From positions 4,956,001 through 5,020,000 of the forward strand of contig AP031359.1 in NCBI GenBank assembly GCA_037833965.1: DNA of 64,000 nucleotides, read 5' to 3'. The position numbers and the translations under genes were made by a program. The first letter of the stretch is position 1, and every line of letters begins with the position of its first letter. This DNA is from Marchantia polymorpha subsp. ruderalis (lineage: Eukaryota; Streptophyta; Marchantiopsida; Marchantiales; Marchantiaceae). Positions 1-9,821 of this stretch are shown here, piece after piece. The notes below the pieces were generated by a model. That model had not been told where the DNA came from. It did not search any database and saw only the letters and a list, made by a program, of their open reading frames with translations.

Positions 1-877
1 TTGTGGCGAATGCCACAAACCCGTGAGCAAGAAAGATAATAGTGTTGAAACCTTCAAAGGCTTCTGCTTAAGCGAAGGCACTTAAAAAAGATGTTTGCAA
101 AAGATAGCTCCAAGCAATATGATTTTGTCGCTCCAATTTACTCGTGCATCATGACAATCACTCTGAAGGGCATCTCTCCCTCTTTCCACCGGCAAGTCTA
201 GTCTTCGCTATTGACAATGGCGTTCTTAGACAATTGTATGACACATTTCGGGCAAGAATACAGTGGAGAGCATGCTAGGCCCGATTAACTTCTGATGTCT
301 CAACATGACGTAACCGCCTCCCAGACGATTCACTCCATTTTATTCAGTTTTTGTACTGTAAAAGAATGGCAAGGTAAAACGTACAGGCGAGCTTGATGAC
401 CACAGAACCCAAGGGCATAACATCTATTAACGAGAACTTCACTATTAGTTCGTAACAGTCTCAGCCGAGAGACCCGCAGGCCCGCTCCCGTGCTGAGCGG
501 TCCTAGAAGTAACATACTGGGAGGAGGAAGTAAAAAACACTTGGTCCTCGAGATGCCTCCTCCAGTTGCGGACAAGGGAGAGGACGAATGACTAGTAAGT
601 AGGACGAAACTAGACTTAAGGTTGCGTACTTCCTCAAACAAAAAACTTGTGAAGAATTGAATGGAAGAACTACAATAACCTCCATACTAATGACAGAGTG
701 AACTCTAAAAAGTGCTCAAAAAAATCGTTGCAACTTGAGTTTAGCAACCTCGGCAATTGTTCATTGTTAAAGGGATAGAAGTGCTTTCCAATAGAAACCT
801 GCGTAAGTTCGATCATAATTGATATTCGTGGAGAAATAACAAATACTTTAAAAAACAGTGAACAGAAAGTAACATGA

Positions 878-992
878 TATGACATTCCTGTACTAGAGCA
901 GGTGATAAGAAGTATGAGCATTAGCGAGGAAACGTATCAATAATAAAGAAGGACACGTTGAGATGAGCAGAAAACACACGAGAGAACAAGCG
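878..992. repeat. Direct repeat copy A (about 115 bp)
   Basis: This copy shares a long near-identical core with 1342-1454 in the same orientation, beginning at tatgacattcctgt and running through gagcaggtgataagaagtat to acacgagagaacaagcg. The copies differ by scattered substitutions and small indels and are about 465 bp apart. The family is unknown. It could be a local segmental duplication or two copies of a short dispersed element. Confidence 0.75.
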
Positions 993-1341
993 CGATTGCC
1001 AACTCTATTTCAAACCTACGAGGAGGATAAATGTTCAACGATTAGAGAAACGATCGTATGCACCAATAGTTCTGGGTGGTAGCCTGCACTTGATCACTGC
1101 ATGGCTGTTCAGTTATCCTTAAAAGGTACAGTCTCCGCACAAGCATTGCCGTTAGTTATTGTCGGATCATTGTTATTGCAGAAAGACTTATCCAAACCAT
1201 GACCAAGTAATCGTTTTTCAAGCATTCCGAGCGCCCTACATAATTTATTCCGCGTCTTCTTAAGTACAACGCACATCCTATACCCGTAATATATTTGTTC
1301 TTTGTTTCTTTAGTATTACTTGTTCATACTTGTGTCACCTT

Positions 1342-1454
1342 ATATGACATTCCTGTGCAAGAGCAGGTGATAAGAAGTATGAACATAATCGAGGGAACGT
1401 TTCAACGAAAAAGAAGCACAAGTTGAGAAAAGCAGACACACGAGAGAACAAGCG
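1342..1454. repeat. Direct repeat copy B (about 113 bp)
   Basis: Second copy of the direct repeat also found at 878-992, in the same orientation. No coding potential or terminal inverted repeats were seen in either copy. Both lie just beyond the 3' end of the RING gene, so they may fall in its 3' UTR or terminator region. Confidence 0.75.
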
Positions 1455-2077
1455 AATAAGTTGGGGACAAACTGCGAACAGTACATTGATACAACCAAAG
1501 AAGGGAGAAACATTTACTCGTAGGATGGTATATATGCAAGCAGTATATAAAGAGAATGGAGTTATTACCTAAACAAAAGTACGAACCACTATAGTATAAC
1601 AGACACTGGTAAATTCAATCGTATCTATCCACCATGAAAAAAGTATATGAAACAACATGAACTGAACAAGAGTCTGCCTATGACAATCATAAGAGGCCGC
1701 AGCAGCCTCTTCCTACGTCACACTCTAAGGATGGAAAGATAGTTGGAGATAACCGAGAATCAGCAACTAGTCATAATTTTGGAGTGACTTTCAAGTCCAG
1801 CGTATTCCTAGAAACAAATATTGAACATTAAGATAATGATAACCGACCAGGAATAATGCATGCTGACACTGCACGCTCCACAGCGTGCACCTCCAACAGA
1901 ACAGTAACCAAGAAATCAATCTTCGCACCCGATTAAGAAACAAACATATCACAAAGAGAGAATCTGGAAAGTGTGATGAAATTCTGTCAGTTTATATAAT
2001 TTCCTACCAATGCCACATAAATGCCTGTACCATGTGACAAAGTGGAAATAGGGTGCATCGTTCTCCGCTATATTCAG

Positions 2078-3357
2078 TTAAACTCGCAGCCAGACGCTTG
2101 AGCTTCGAGAAAGTTTCATGGCTACATCGGTGTTGTACGTTTTCCTACAACCAGGACATCGACCATCCTCCGCAGCAATTCTGTGATGACAGAAAAGACA
2201 CAATCGAAAACCACATGAACAAGGTACAAAAGAAGAGTCCGTGACATCCAATTCCTCCGTACATATAGGACAGTATAGGGGAGCCGGAGGTGGCCCCCAC
2301 AAATTATTGCCATGCACCCCGCTCCAACTCGGCGCAGAAGATTGAAGTGGAAAACTGTGTTGCTTGGAGAGCCTGGGTAAGGTGGGTGGCCTGGCGGCAT
2401 CGTCAGGTCTCCAGGCTCTACCCCCCATTCCCCTCATTCTTCCGCCAAGCATCCCGGCCTTATACTTATACTCCGGTTTGAGAGACCCACTCTGCAACTC
2501 TGAAGCGGCTACACACTTGCTCTGTTTCTCCGCGGATATATCTTTTTCGATACAAATAGATTTTTGTGAATCTGCGGTTTTGCAAGCAGATCCTTGCATG
2601 TAAATTGCATCAGCCACAGCTTCCCAGTCATCTTCAGCGTCATGAGTAAGGGAATTCCCAGTTTCTTCACTTGAGCTTCCAGAGTAGCCACTGCTTGTAC
2701 AGCTGCTAGTTGACTGTGTGGGACTACAATCGCCTCCATAACAGCCCGCACACGTAGGTCCACGGTCATGCTTCGGGTCAGAGATGACCAGCATCTCCTG
2801 TTCAGCTCTAATAAACGAATGCAATCTGCAAGCACGTTCCTCTGGTAGCGTCAATGCCAATTTCTTTCCCAAATTTGTGCCGCCAGAATCCGGTGCCAGG
2901 CCGATAGGACTCAGGTGCACACCCATTGAAGACATGATACTCTTGTCTGTAAGACAGCACTTATGCATCAAGCACTTTCCTTGTACCTCCACAAGATCGT
3001 TTTCATCATGCGAAGCCACATTTAACCTCATGTCCTTGTCCTTACACTTGCTCTTCGCTCGGCTTAGATCTTGAACCTCTGGACTTTTGCAACCTTCCCA
3101 TCTAAGCGAAACTGCCTGTTTTACAGCACCTTGACCAATAATCAGTGGCTTTGTTGCAGAAGACTCTGTCCCATTTTTAGCGAGGCCAGTTAGACTCTGT
3201 TCCATGTCAAAGCTCTCACTACAACCAGGGCCAGGGCCACTTGACTGTATGCAAAAACCCTGTTCCAAGTATCTACTAGGAGAGCTCTCTTTGTTGCTTT
3301 TGAGAGCGATAATCCCATGGCAGTCCTGATCCTCATGCTTTCCACGACTGTGATTGC
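2078..3357 (-). CDS. NOT4-like RING finger protein, last coding exon (exon 3)
   Basis: This exon encodes the C-terminal 426 codons of a predicted ubiquitin-ligase-type RING protein. The RING lies at about residues 455-496 of 518: CPIC, 13 residues, CSC, 4 residues, CLFC, 10 residues, CPGC. All eight ligands are cysteines (C4C4), as in NOT4/CNOT4, and the core GFRLCLFCHHRI with GRCPGCRKTYNTD is typical of a plant RING family related to NOT4. Upstream are a Ser/Gly-rich stretch (CTSSGYSGSSSEETGN) and the conserved DDWEAVADAIYMQ. The frame has no usable ATG near its 5' end: an in-frame TAA precedes it and the first Met is about 50 codons in. A cag/gc acceptor at 3358-3360 in the correct phase joins exon 2. 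The stop is TAA at 2078-2080. An E3 role is inferred from the family. No frameshift or internal stop was seen, so the gene looks intact. Confidence 0.88.
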
Positions 3358-4277
3358 CTGATTCCAAAGTCCAGAAGAATAATAATTAGCTCGATTGTTA
3401 TCTATGCACACAAAGAAGTGGAGCAAACAGAAAAAATACTTTGATCTGGAGGTCCATGTGTTTCTAGACTCATGAATTTGAACCCTAGAAAAATGTGAAT
3501 CTCCCTTGAGTCTCGAATATGAGTCCCGTACTGAACATACATATATACATGAAGTACGAGCCCTGGGCCCTAGCTGCTGTGATTGACATTAGATGGTATT
3601 AGGAAGGTCCCACGTTGATTAGAATGCAAACGGAAAGTAAGATATGTGTATGTAACATGCTCGACTACATTTGTACTCAATACAAGATGAATTGAGTGTA
3701 CTATGCTATGATCGAAATTGAAAGTGTCCCAATGCAGTAAGATTACAGTTGTACGAGCAGGTTAGTAACCAAATATTGCTTCGCAGAGAGAATGGACATG
3801 CAACTGACTAGAATGCAGCGTGAAGTAAAATTGGATGCAGATGTCTGTAGTTGAGAACGACCAGAAAACAGGAGCAAATAACAATCGAGGAAAGACGAGA
3901 TTCAGCACGACAGATTGTGGAAGTTGAAGCCAAGTGTTAGCAGGCACAACAAACGAACCAGGAACTGATAACCAAACTTGAAAGAAAAAAAAATATACAG
4001 AGCGAGACCATGTACGAGTACTCGGTTCAGGACATGGGGCTGTGATTGAAATGTTGCAGCACATAAGAAGAGGAATAAAAGTTGCAGGTCTCATAATGAT
4101 TACAGAGAATGCGACCCTAAAGTCAGAAATGGGAACTCGCGGCAATAAGCTCTAAAAGCATTAAGTCTACAAGAGCAAAAGACAACCTAAGTCATGTGAA
4201 AGCAGATCCCGAGTCCATTACAGGCAACATAATTCGAAAGCTTTAACTAAGATGTACCCAGAGGGTATAGAGGGATA

Positions 4278-4374
4278 AAGTCGCTCCCGCTACTCCCGCT
4301 ACCCGTATCAAGTCGCTCCCGCTACTCCCGCTACCCGTATCAAGTCGCTCCCGCTACCTCCAACATCTCGTCAG
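4278..4374. repeat. 32-bp tandem repeat, two full units plus a partial third
   Basis: Units starting aagtcgctcccgctactccc begin at 4278, 4310 and 4342; the first two are identical by eye and the third departs after about 18 bases into the dispersed repeat described next. Each unit holds two internal gctcccgctac-like subrepeats. Confidence 0.85.
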
Positions 4375-4431
4375 CCCCCACTTGAAGGAGCCATGACACT
4401 TCAAGTTTCGATCGGAGGTCATCGCACTGGG
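4336..4431. repeat. Dispersed direct repeat, copy 1
   Basis: This 95-bp sequence, from cgtatcaag through ctccaacatctcgtcagc to tcggaggtcatcgcac, reappears diverged at 6391-6484 in the same orientation. It has the look of a shared terminal or subterminal piece of an element, but neither coding sequence nor clean TG...CA ends were found. Confidence 0.7.
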
Positions 4432-6390
4432 GGACCCAGTCTTCACGTCGTAACGCACAGGGGATGAAGGCGGAATGCAAAACAAAGTCATCCAAGTGGG
4501 AATAGATACAGCAGGAAACGTCAATAGCATGAGAACGAAAGAAAGCATGAAGTATAGAAGTATCCTTTTGGAAGGATAACCGTGACAAATTGGTGGTGCC
4601 ATAGAAAGCAAGGGAGAAAGATACGGAGGTCTAACACGTAGCAAGCGGCCGAAAGAACCAGGAACAAGAAAGAAGCTGCCCAAACCATAAAGACAAACAA
4701 AGGAGGCGAACAAAATGTAATTAGCACAAAATACTAGAAATCCAAGACGGCAATGATTTAGCTAGCTACTTGACGAAGTGGCTAAAGTACACCTCTGTCT
4801 GATGTTGTATATCGTGCGATACGTGTCTGAAGCAGAGGCCAACAAGAAAAGGTTTGCAATGAACAAATCCGTCAAAGAAGCTCTCTCGGTGCATAGTCTC
4901 GTCCCCGAGGAGTAAGGAAAAGGCCTTACAATTGGTTTTCTAGAACTGGAAGAGTACAACAAACAAACTAATAGCTTATGCAAACTGCTGGAGATAATGA
5001 CTTGCTTGGCAGTATCCAATAAATTGGACAAGATGAAGGGCGTCTTGATAATGGACATATGACTACTCTGGCGAGCATAATTTATCAAACATCGTCACTT
5101 CAAAACTAGCAGCCGCCAGGCTTATTCCAAAGTCTAGATAAAACAACTGTTGCCAGATCAAGACAGGTTCGACTCACAATTAGGAGGTGGGTGTATCCCT
5201 CCACCAAGAGAGCTGTCGGATAAGTGCATACAAGTAGAGAAACCTAGGCAGGAAGTACCCTGCGATCGTCAACAAAACGAACACTAATAGAATACTGGTA
5301 GGAAAAACTTGAGAGACTTGCCTTTAGTGTACCTGTATAGGAAGGCGTTGTAGAAACCCCAACACGTAGGTAAACAAGTAATAGTTGGCTAAGAACACTG
5401 CACATTTTCTACCCAAAGGTATCCCATTGTCTTGTTTGTAGACTACTTCGGCAAACGTAGTGAGTCTACCAGACAATTCAGAGCACTGCTTATGTCTGTA
5501 GCTGTGAAAACGTGATGATGACTAAGCAGATTGTCAGGATTATATGATAGAGACTATGACCAAGTGATATGAATCTTTGAAGTTGAGCACTAAACTAGTA
5601 GATATTGCATCAACAAATGTTATTGGGGGAAAATTCCAATGAGATGAGCTACACTAGTGTCGACATCATGGAAGTCATTGTACGGTAGAGAGTTGCATGG
5701 TTAAAAGTTTTCTGGGATAGTTAATACGTTTCAGCCTTTCTATAAAGTCAATAACCGCTCATGTAAAATCTCGGATCCTACCTTCTGCAGGCATGGAAAG
5801 GAGGTAACGATACTGTGAAGGGTACCCTCAATGACTGGGTTCCACGTATCATGTACATCAGAGAGTAAAGCTTTACGACACCTGCAATTGAGATGCTAAG
5901 GAAGTCTCAGCAGATAGAAACCAAAATTTGAGTGGGTGTCTGGACATTGGGTATTTTATTAATTGAGTATAATCTCGAAAATACGAATGTCGGTGTTAGA
6001 ACACGAAGAAGCATTCGTGAGTTGTTTCCGTAACCGGGGTGTTGGCATGAGAACGTGTCAACGTTATTTTTTCCCAAAGTGTGAGAGGTTGCTCTTTTAA
6101 AAGTGGCGCACGACGATATTGTGCAGTTCTCCGTTCCAAAAGTATTGTCCTTGTTTTTCGTAATGGATATACGAAAAACAAGAAAATATTGTTATAGGTT
6201 TGTTATTTTTTCATGTAGCAATTTCGAGTGGAACAACTTTATGCAAGCGGCGGGGAAACCAGGAGAGACAACAGTTAGAATGGAAAAACTGTGGAACTGT
6301 AAGAGAGGTATTAGCAAATACCACGAAGGTACCCGGATATTATGGACACCAAATAGGTTTCAGACGCTGTAGTTAACAAGAAAAGTGAGC

Positions 6391-6484
6391 GTGTATCAAG
6401 ATGCTCCCGCTATCTCCAAGATCTCGTCAGCTCCTTTGAAAAATCCATGACTCTTAAAGTTTCAATTGGAGGTCGTCGCCCTAG
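6391..6484. repeat. Dispersed direct repeat, copy 2
   Basis: Diverged copy of 4336-4431, about 2.05 kb away in the same orientation; shared landmarks are gtatcaag, gctcccgctatctccaa and atctcgtcagct. If the pair are old terminal repeats, the enclosed 2 kb would be a non-autonomous insertion in the RING-gene intron; that is inference only. Confidence 0.68.
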
Positions 6485-9241
6485 GTCGAAACCAAGGTCG
6501 ATCCAGTTAATGAAGACCCAGTATCAAACGTCGACACTAACAAGAGTGAAAGAAATGAGGGAGTACCGAACTTCCTCTTCGTTTGGAGTTAGTACAGGAA
6601 GAACCACTCGGCAAACGGCAGTCTCAAACATTCAGGAAATTAGCCGCAACGGAAAACCTACCGCTTATGCCTCGCGGCGAGCTGACATAACAGATGCGCG
6701 AAAGCGGAATGGTTATTAGAAGAACAATCTAGAGAGACCGATAATACACTGAAAAGCAAGAGATGAATACTTATGCATGGAGACGTGGAAAAGGTCAAAT
6801 CGAGAAGAAGAGGTAAGGGGAGGGTGTAGAAGTGGAGGACTGGCAACTGTAGCCAGAAGAAGGGGAAAGCGAGAATATGCAGAATGGTGGATAAACCTTG
6901 CGAAGGTTCACTAGTTTATAATTATCAAAAAGACCCGTGGGCAGTCAACGTAAAGTATATGGGAGGATGCAGAAGTGGGCTTTTTAAAGAACTCCCACCT
7001 TGGCAAGAACGAGACCAAAGACAACAATTACCCTGTGCAGATGGAATAAGTGTGCCAGAAGTTGACGAAAAGAGAGCAACAAAACTCATCTTGTTACAGC
7101 GACAGATAAGGAGTGGGCAAAGGAAAATGACATCTGAAAAAGGAGGTTTGGGGAAAACTTGGAGAGAAAGCTCTTCCACTGGATGTAAGAAAAGAAGATG
7201 ATATTCCTCTTCCAATGGAAAGCTTAGACGTACATACTTATGAGAAAATATGCAGCCCTAGATTAAAAGGCGCATCTGATAAAACGACGCTACTATTCCA
7301 ACCAGATATTAACCAACCAAAAAGTAAAAAAAAGGGCGGTAAGAAGCCCTTGCCGTATATGAAACCGAAACGGCTTAACAGGCAAGCAGACCGAAGATCA
7401 CAGGCTCTATCTAAGGATTAACACCATACGTTGGGGCAAACAGGAAATGAACAACAGGCCCAAAACACGGCAAAGAAAATATGGGATAGCATTTAATCTG
7501 ACAAGGTCAACGGCTTTCTAAGGCAAGCATACATAGGAAAGCATACATAGGAGCATCCAAAGGATATAGAACGGATAAAATTAGTCAATTGCAGGAAGGG
7601 GGAAGTAGGCAGTAGCAGTCCATAGGATGAAGTCCATGGGACGAATACGACAAAATTTATGTAACATGCTTATAAGAACAACGAGTGCATAAGCACTAGC
7701 AGAACACTGGGGGATTGGGCTTTCGCATCCGATGCGAGAAAAGAAACCAGGGAATATCAACAACATCAACCCTACGGGCATCACTCCATAGTCACGACAT
7801 CCCAGCTGCTTCATCAGTGTACACCGGGGTGAAAAGGCTTTTGCACTCCACCGCGCGGGGGATAAACATAACTTAAACAAAACAGGTAAAAAAAAATAAA
7901 TGATCAGCCGCAAGGCCTTGGTATGTCAGAGACCGAAGCATCGCAAATCTATTTATTACGTCTCAAAGGTGCCGACGAAATATACTGGATAGCAAGAAAC
8001 AAAAAGAAAGTGTGACATGTCATCCACGGACCGAACCTGGAAGAAGTAAAGACAAACCGATACGTGAGTACGAAGAGGCGAGACGTAAATCGGTTGAATA
8101 TACGGAGGAAAGCGACTGTCATGTTTTGTGTCTTTGACTGAGCTCATGAGTCAAACTTTACTCACCTAAGCACCATGGGCCCTCCAATCATGAAACTCGC
8201 GCCTGTCTTTTGGCTACTCATTCGAAGCTTACAGCACACCCGCTTACATATAAGCTAGCACGAAACCGAACGAAGCCGAAGCGGGAGAACATGGAAGAGT
8301 GCGAAGAGAGAAGGACAATCGACATAATCAAAACGTATGCGTACGAGGTGTGACTACGTTCGTGACCGGAAGGAGAGTGACGGAGGCACACATTCAGAAT
8401 AAGAAGAAAAAGAAATGGTGAAGCACAGACAACTGCCTAATGAGCTCCTGAACCCTTGATGGAAGATGTACTGAACAAATGTGGAAAATTCCGTCAAAGT
8501 ATGGTGGAGAGGTGTGCCACGAAGTGGATGCATAGCATCACACTGGTTATCCTAGAAAGTGAGGGTAAGTGGTTAAACTTCGCTGAATAAACGGTATGGA
8601 TGGAAGTGAGTGGGCTCCAAGCGAATTGGTACGGATGAGTGAATAGTTACTGTTACGTGACTAATTCCACGATCTCCACGAAATCACGAAACAATATCAC
8701 TCCATAATCTTAAGACCCTACTTCCAGAAGGCATGCTAAACAACTACATGCGACCCACAGACAAATAGCAATTCCACATGCGCGGCACTGGAATTTTACG
8801 GACAAGGATCAAGAAATGCGATAAGTGAAAGAAAACTATTCAAGCAGCACTAGCGGAAAGGCCAAATGAGAAGACAGAGAATGTTACAGAGAATACTAAG
8901 ATGTGCACCGTCACGACCAGCAAGGGTGCCCTGATTCCATCAATGAAAAATACACCTCGCAAGATCTTGAGCCGTGCTTCTTCAAAAGATCACCAGAGGA
9001 CTATAATTATTAACATCGGTAATGAAATTCTTGAAGAAGGTAAACATCTTGAATCCACAGCCCTAAATGAGCGCATATTCGCAGGCCAGGTCATCATAGA
9101 CTATGATACGAAATCCCTTTGTGCCCATAATTTCGCTGACATTAACTATACTTATGATGTAAATTGAAATGTCTACGAAACAACGGAAACAATTTGTCAT
9201 TACGTTCTTGGAAACCAAACAGTTTCGATTTAACCCAACAC

Positions 9242-9244
<3 letters not shown>

Positions 9245-9335
<91 letters not shown>
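9245..9335. repeat. (CT)n / (GA)n microsatellite, about 45 units
   Basis: This is an uninterrupted run of TC dinucleotides, about 91 bp. On the minus strand it is a (GA)n tract inside the RING-gene intron 2, starting at intron base +8 after the donor gtacgtta. Its length is expected to vary between individuals. The Arg-Glu or Ser-Leu open frames across it are artefacts of the repeat. Confidence 0.98.
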
Positions 9336-9336
<1 letters not shown>

Positions 9337-9342
9337 ACGTAC

Positions 9343-9409
9343 CTTGAGAGAGCCACTGCTCACGTCGAGCGTCAAGCTTACACTGCTTCAACTTTGCTGT
9401 TCGGTTTAC
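9343..9409 (-). CDS. NOT4-like RING protein, exon 2 (67 bp)
   Basis: This short exon encodes VNRTAK followed by LKQCKLDARREQWLSQ plus one extra base. That motif is the conserved N-terminal block of the plant NOT4-like RING family, and in the proteins I recall it follows a Lys/Arg run exactly as here. It is bounded by a ggtgcag acceptor (AG ending at 9410) and a CAAG/gtacgt donor (GT at 9342-9341). It begins in phase 0 and ends in phase 1, matching exon 1 and exon 3. It is too short to stand out as an open frame and was found from the motif. The (GA)n tract of the next intron starts seven bases after the exon end. I did not see another exon between this one and 3357, but an extra small exon cannot be excluded. 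Confidence 0.82.
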
Positions 9410-9611
9410 CTGCACCAAGAATCAAGCCTTTCAGCGGTCTTCTCTTGGCAATCAGCTTGCCTCTCCCGTCAAAACAAACACAAAAGCCCCACCCACTTTC
9501 TTTGGATTTAATCAATTAAGCATAATCTTTGAAATCCCATGGCAAGATCATCTAATTCAAAGTTATGGCTAACTGAATCATTGACACAGAAATGTTTCTT
9601 AGAGAAAATAC
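9410..9611 (-). other. Intron 1 of the RING gene (202 bp)
   Basis: The interval runs from a GT donor at 9611-9610 to an AG acceptor at 9411-9410, both in phase 0. It contains in-frame stops relative to exon 1, which fits an intron. No other feature was seen in it. Confidence 0.65.
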
Positions 9612-9821
9612 CCTTTTCCTTTTGCTGGCATCCTTGGAGTGATAACACTCGGATTTCTGCTCAGACGGAGAAGATTGCGAATGCTTAAGGTCACGGCTGG
9701 AAATCGGTCCACACGAAGGATTTCGGTCCAAGTGAGGTGTTGATACATTGCTCTTGGCGCTGTAGTTTCGCTGCATGCAGTGATAATCAACGGTAGAAAC
9801 TCGCATGTTTGATGTTGCCAT
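9612..9821 (-). CDS. NOT4-like RING protein, exon 1 with start codon
   Basis: This exon supplies the first 70 residues, starting MATSNMRVSTVDYH and ending in the basic run KDASKRKR. The ATG at 9821-9819 is the first ATG in the frame; the frame stays open upstream to about 10076 without an ATG, so that part is likely 5' UTR. The exon ends AAAAGG/gtatttt (GT at 9611-9610), phase 0, and splices to VNRTAKL in exon 2 across a 202-bp intron. The joined Lys/Arg-rich sequence fits the family, in which a basic stretch directly precedes the AKLKQC block. The Ser/His-rich N-terminus is poorly conserved, so start choice and exon limits rest on splice sites and phase only. A further upstream 5' exon is possible. 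Confidence 0.68.

Larger units (their letters stand above)
1..2077. other. 3' flank of the RING gene, no gene recognised
   Basis: This stretch lies downstream of the minus-strand RING gene and presumably holds its 3' UTR in the part nearest 2077. Open frames here are short, start on non-ATG codons or have no family motif, and I recognise none of them. The one clear structure is a diverged direct repeat (near 878-992 and 1342-1454), listed separately. Composition is moderate GC, unlike the AT-rich middle of the window. Confidence 0.5.
3358..9342 (-). other. Intron 2 of the RING gene (about 6.0 kb), repeat-bearing
   Basis: Splice phase and family motifs on both sides place one intron here: donor gtacgt at 9342, acceptor aatcag at 3358, phase 1. 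It is very long for a compact plant gene. It contains the (CT)n tract, a 32-bp tandem array near 4.3 kb and a diverged direct-repeat pair (about 4336-4431 and 6391-6484). Several open frames of 60-127 codons occur (for example plus strand 6884-7201 and 7215-7421) but none matches a family I know and most lack ATG starts. I see no clear further exon. Alternatively the interval could contain undetected small exons or a separate noncoding gene. Confidence 0.5.

Noticed and set aside
330-921. Overlapping minus-strand open frames downstream of the RING gene
   Set aside because: Their composition shows no family motif, and they overlap one another in different frames without good starts.
4278-4374. 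CRISPR-like or satellite array
   Set aside because: Two full tandem units without spacers; a short minisatellite only.
6884-7421. Plus-strand open frames of 105 and 68 codons in the RING-gene intron
   Set aside because: No recognisable domain, frames end without splice logic, and the strand is opposite to the host gene. They were not called as genes.
9063-9519. Open frames with long Arg-Glu or Ser-Leu dipeptide runs across 9245-9335
   Set aside because: They are translations of the dinucleotide repeat. Only the part at 9343-9409 on the minus strand is real coding sequence, and it ends at a splice donor before the repeat.
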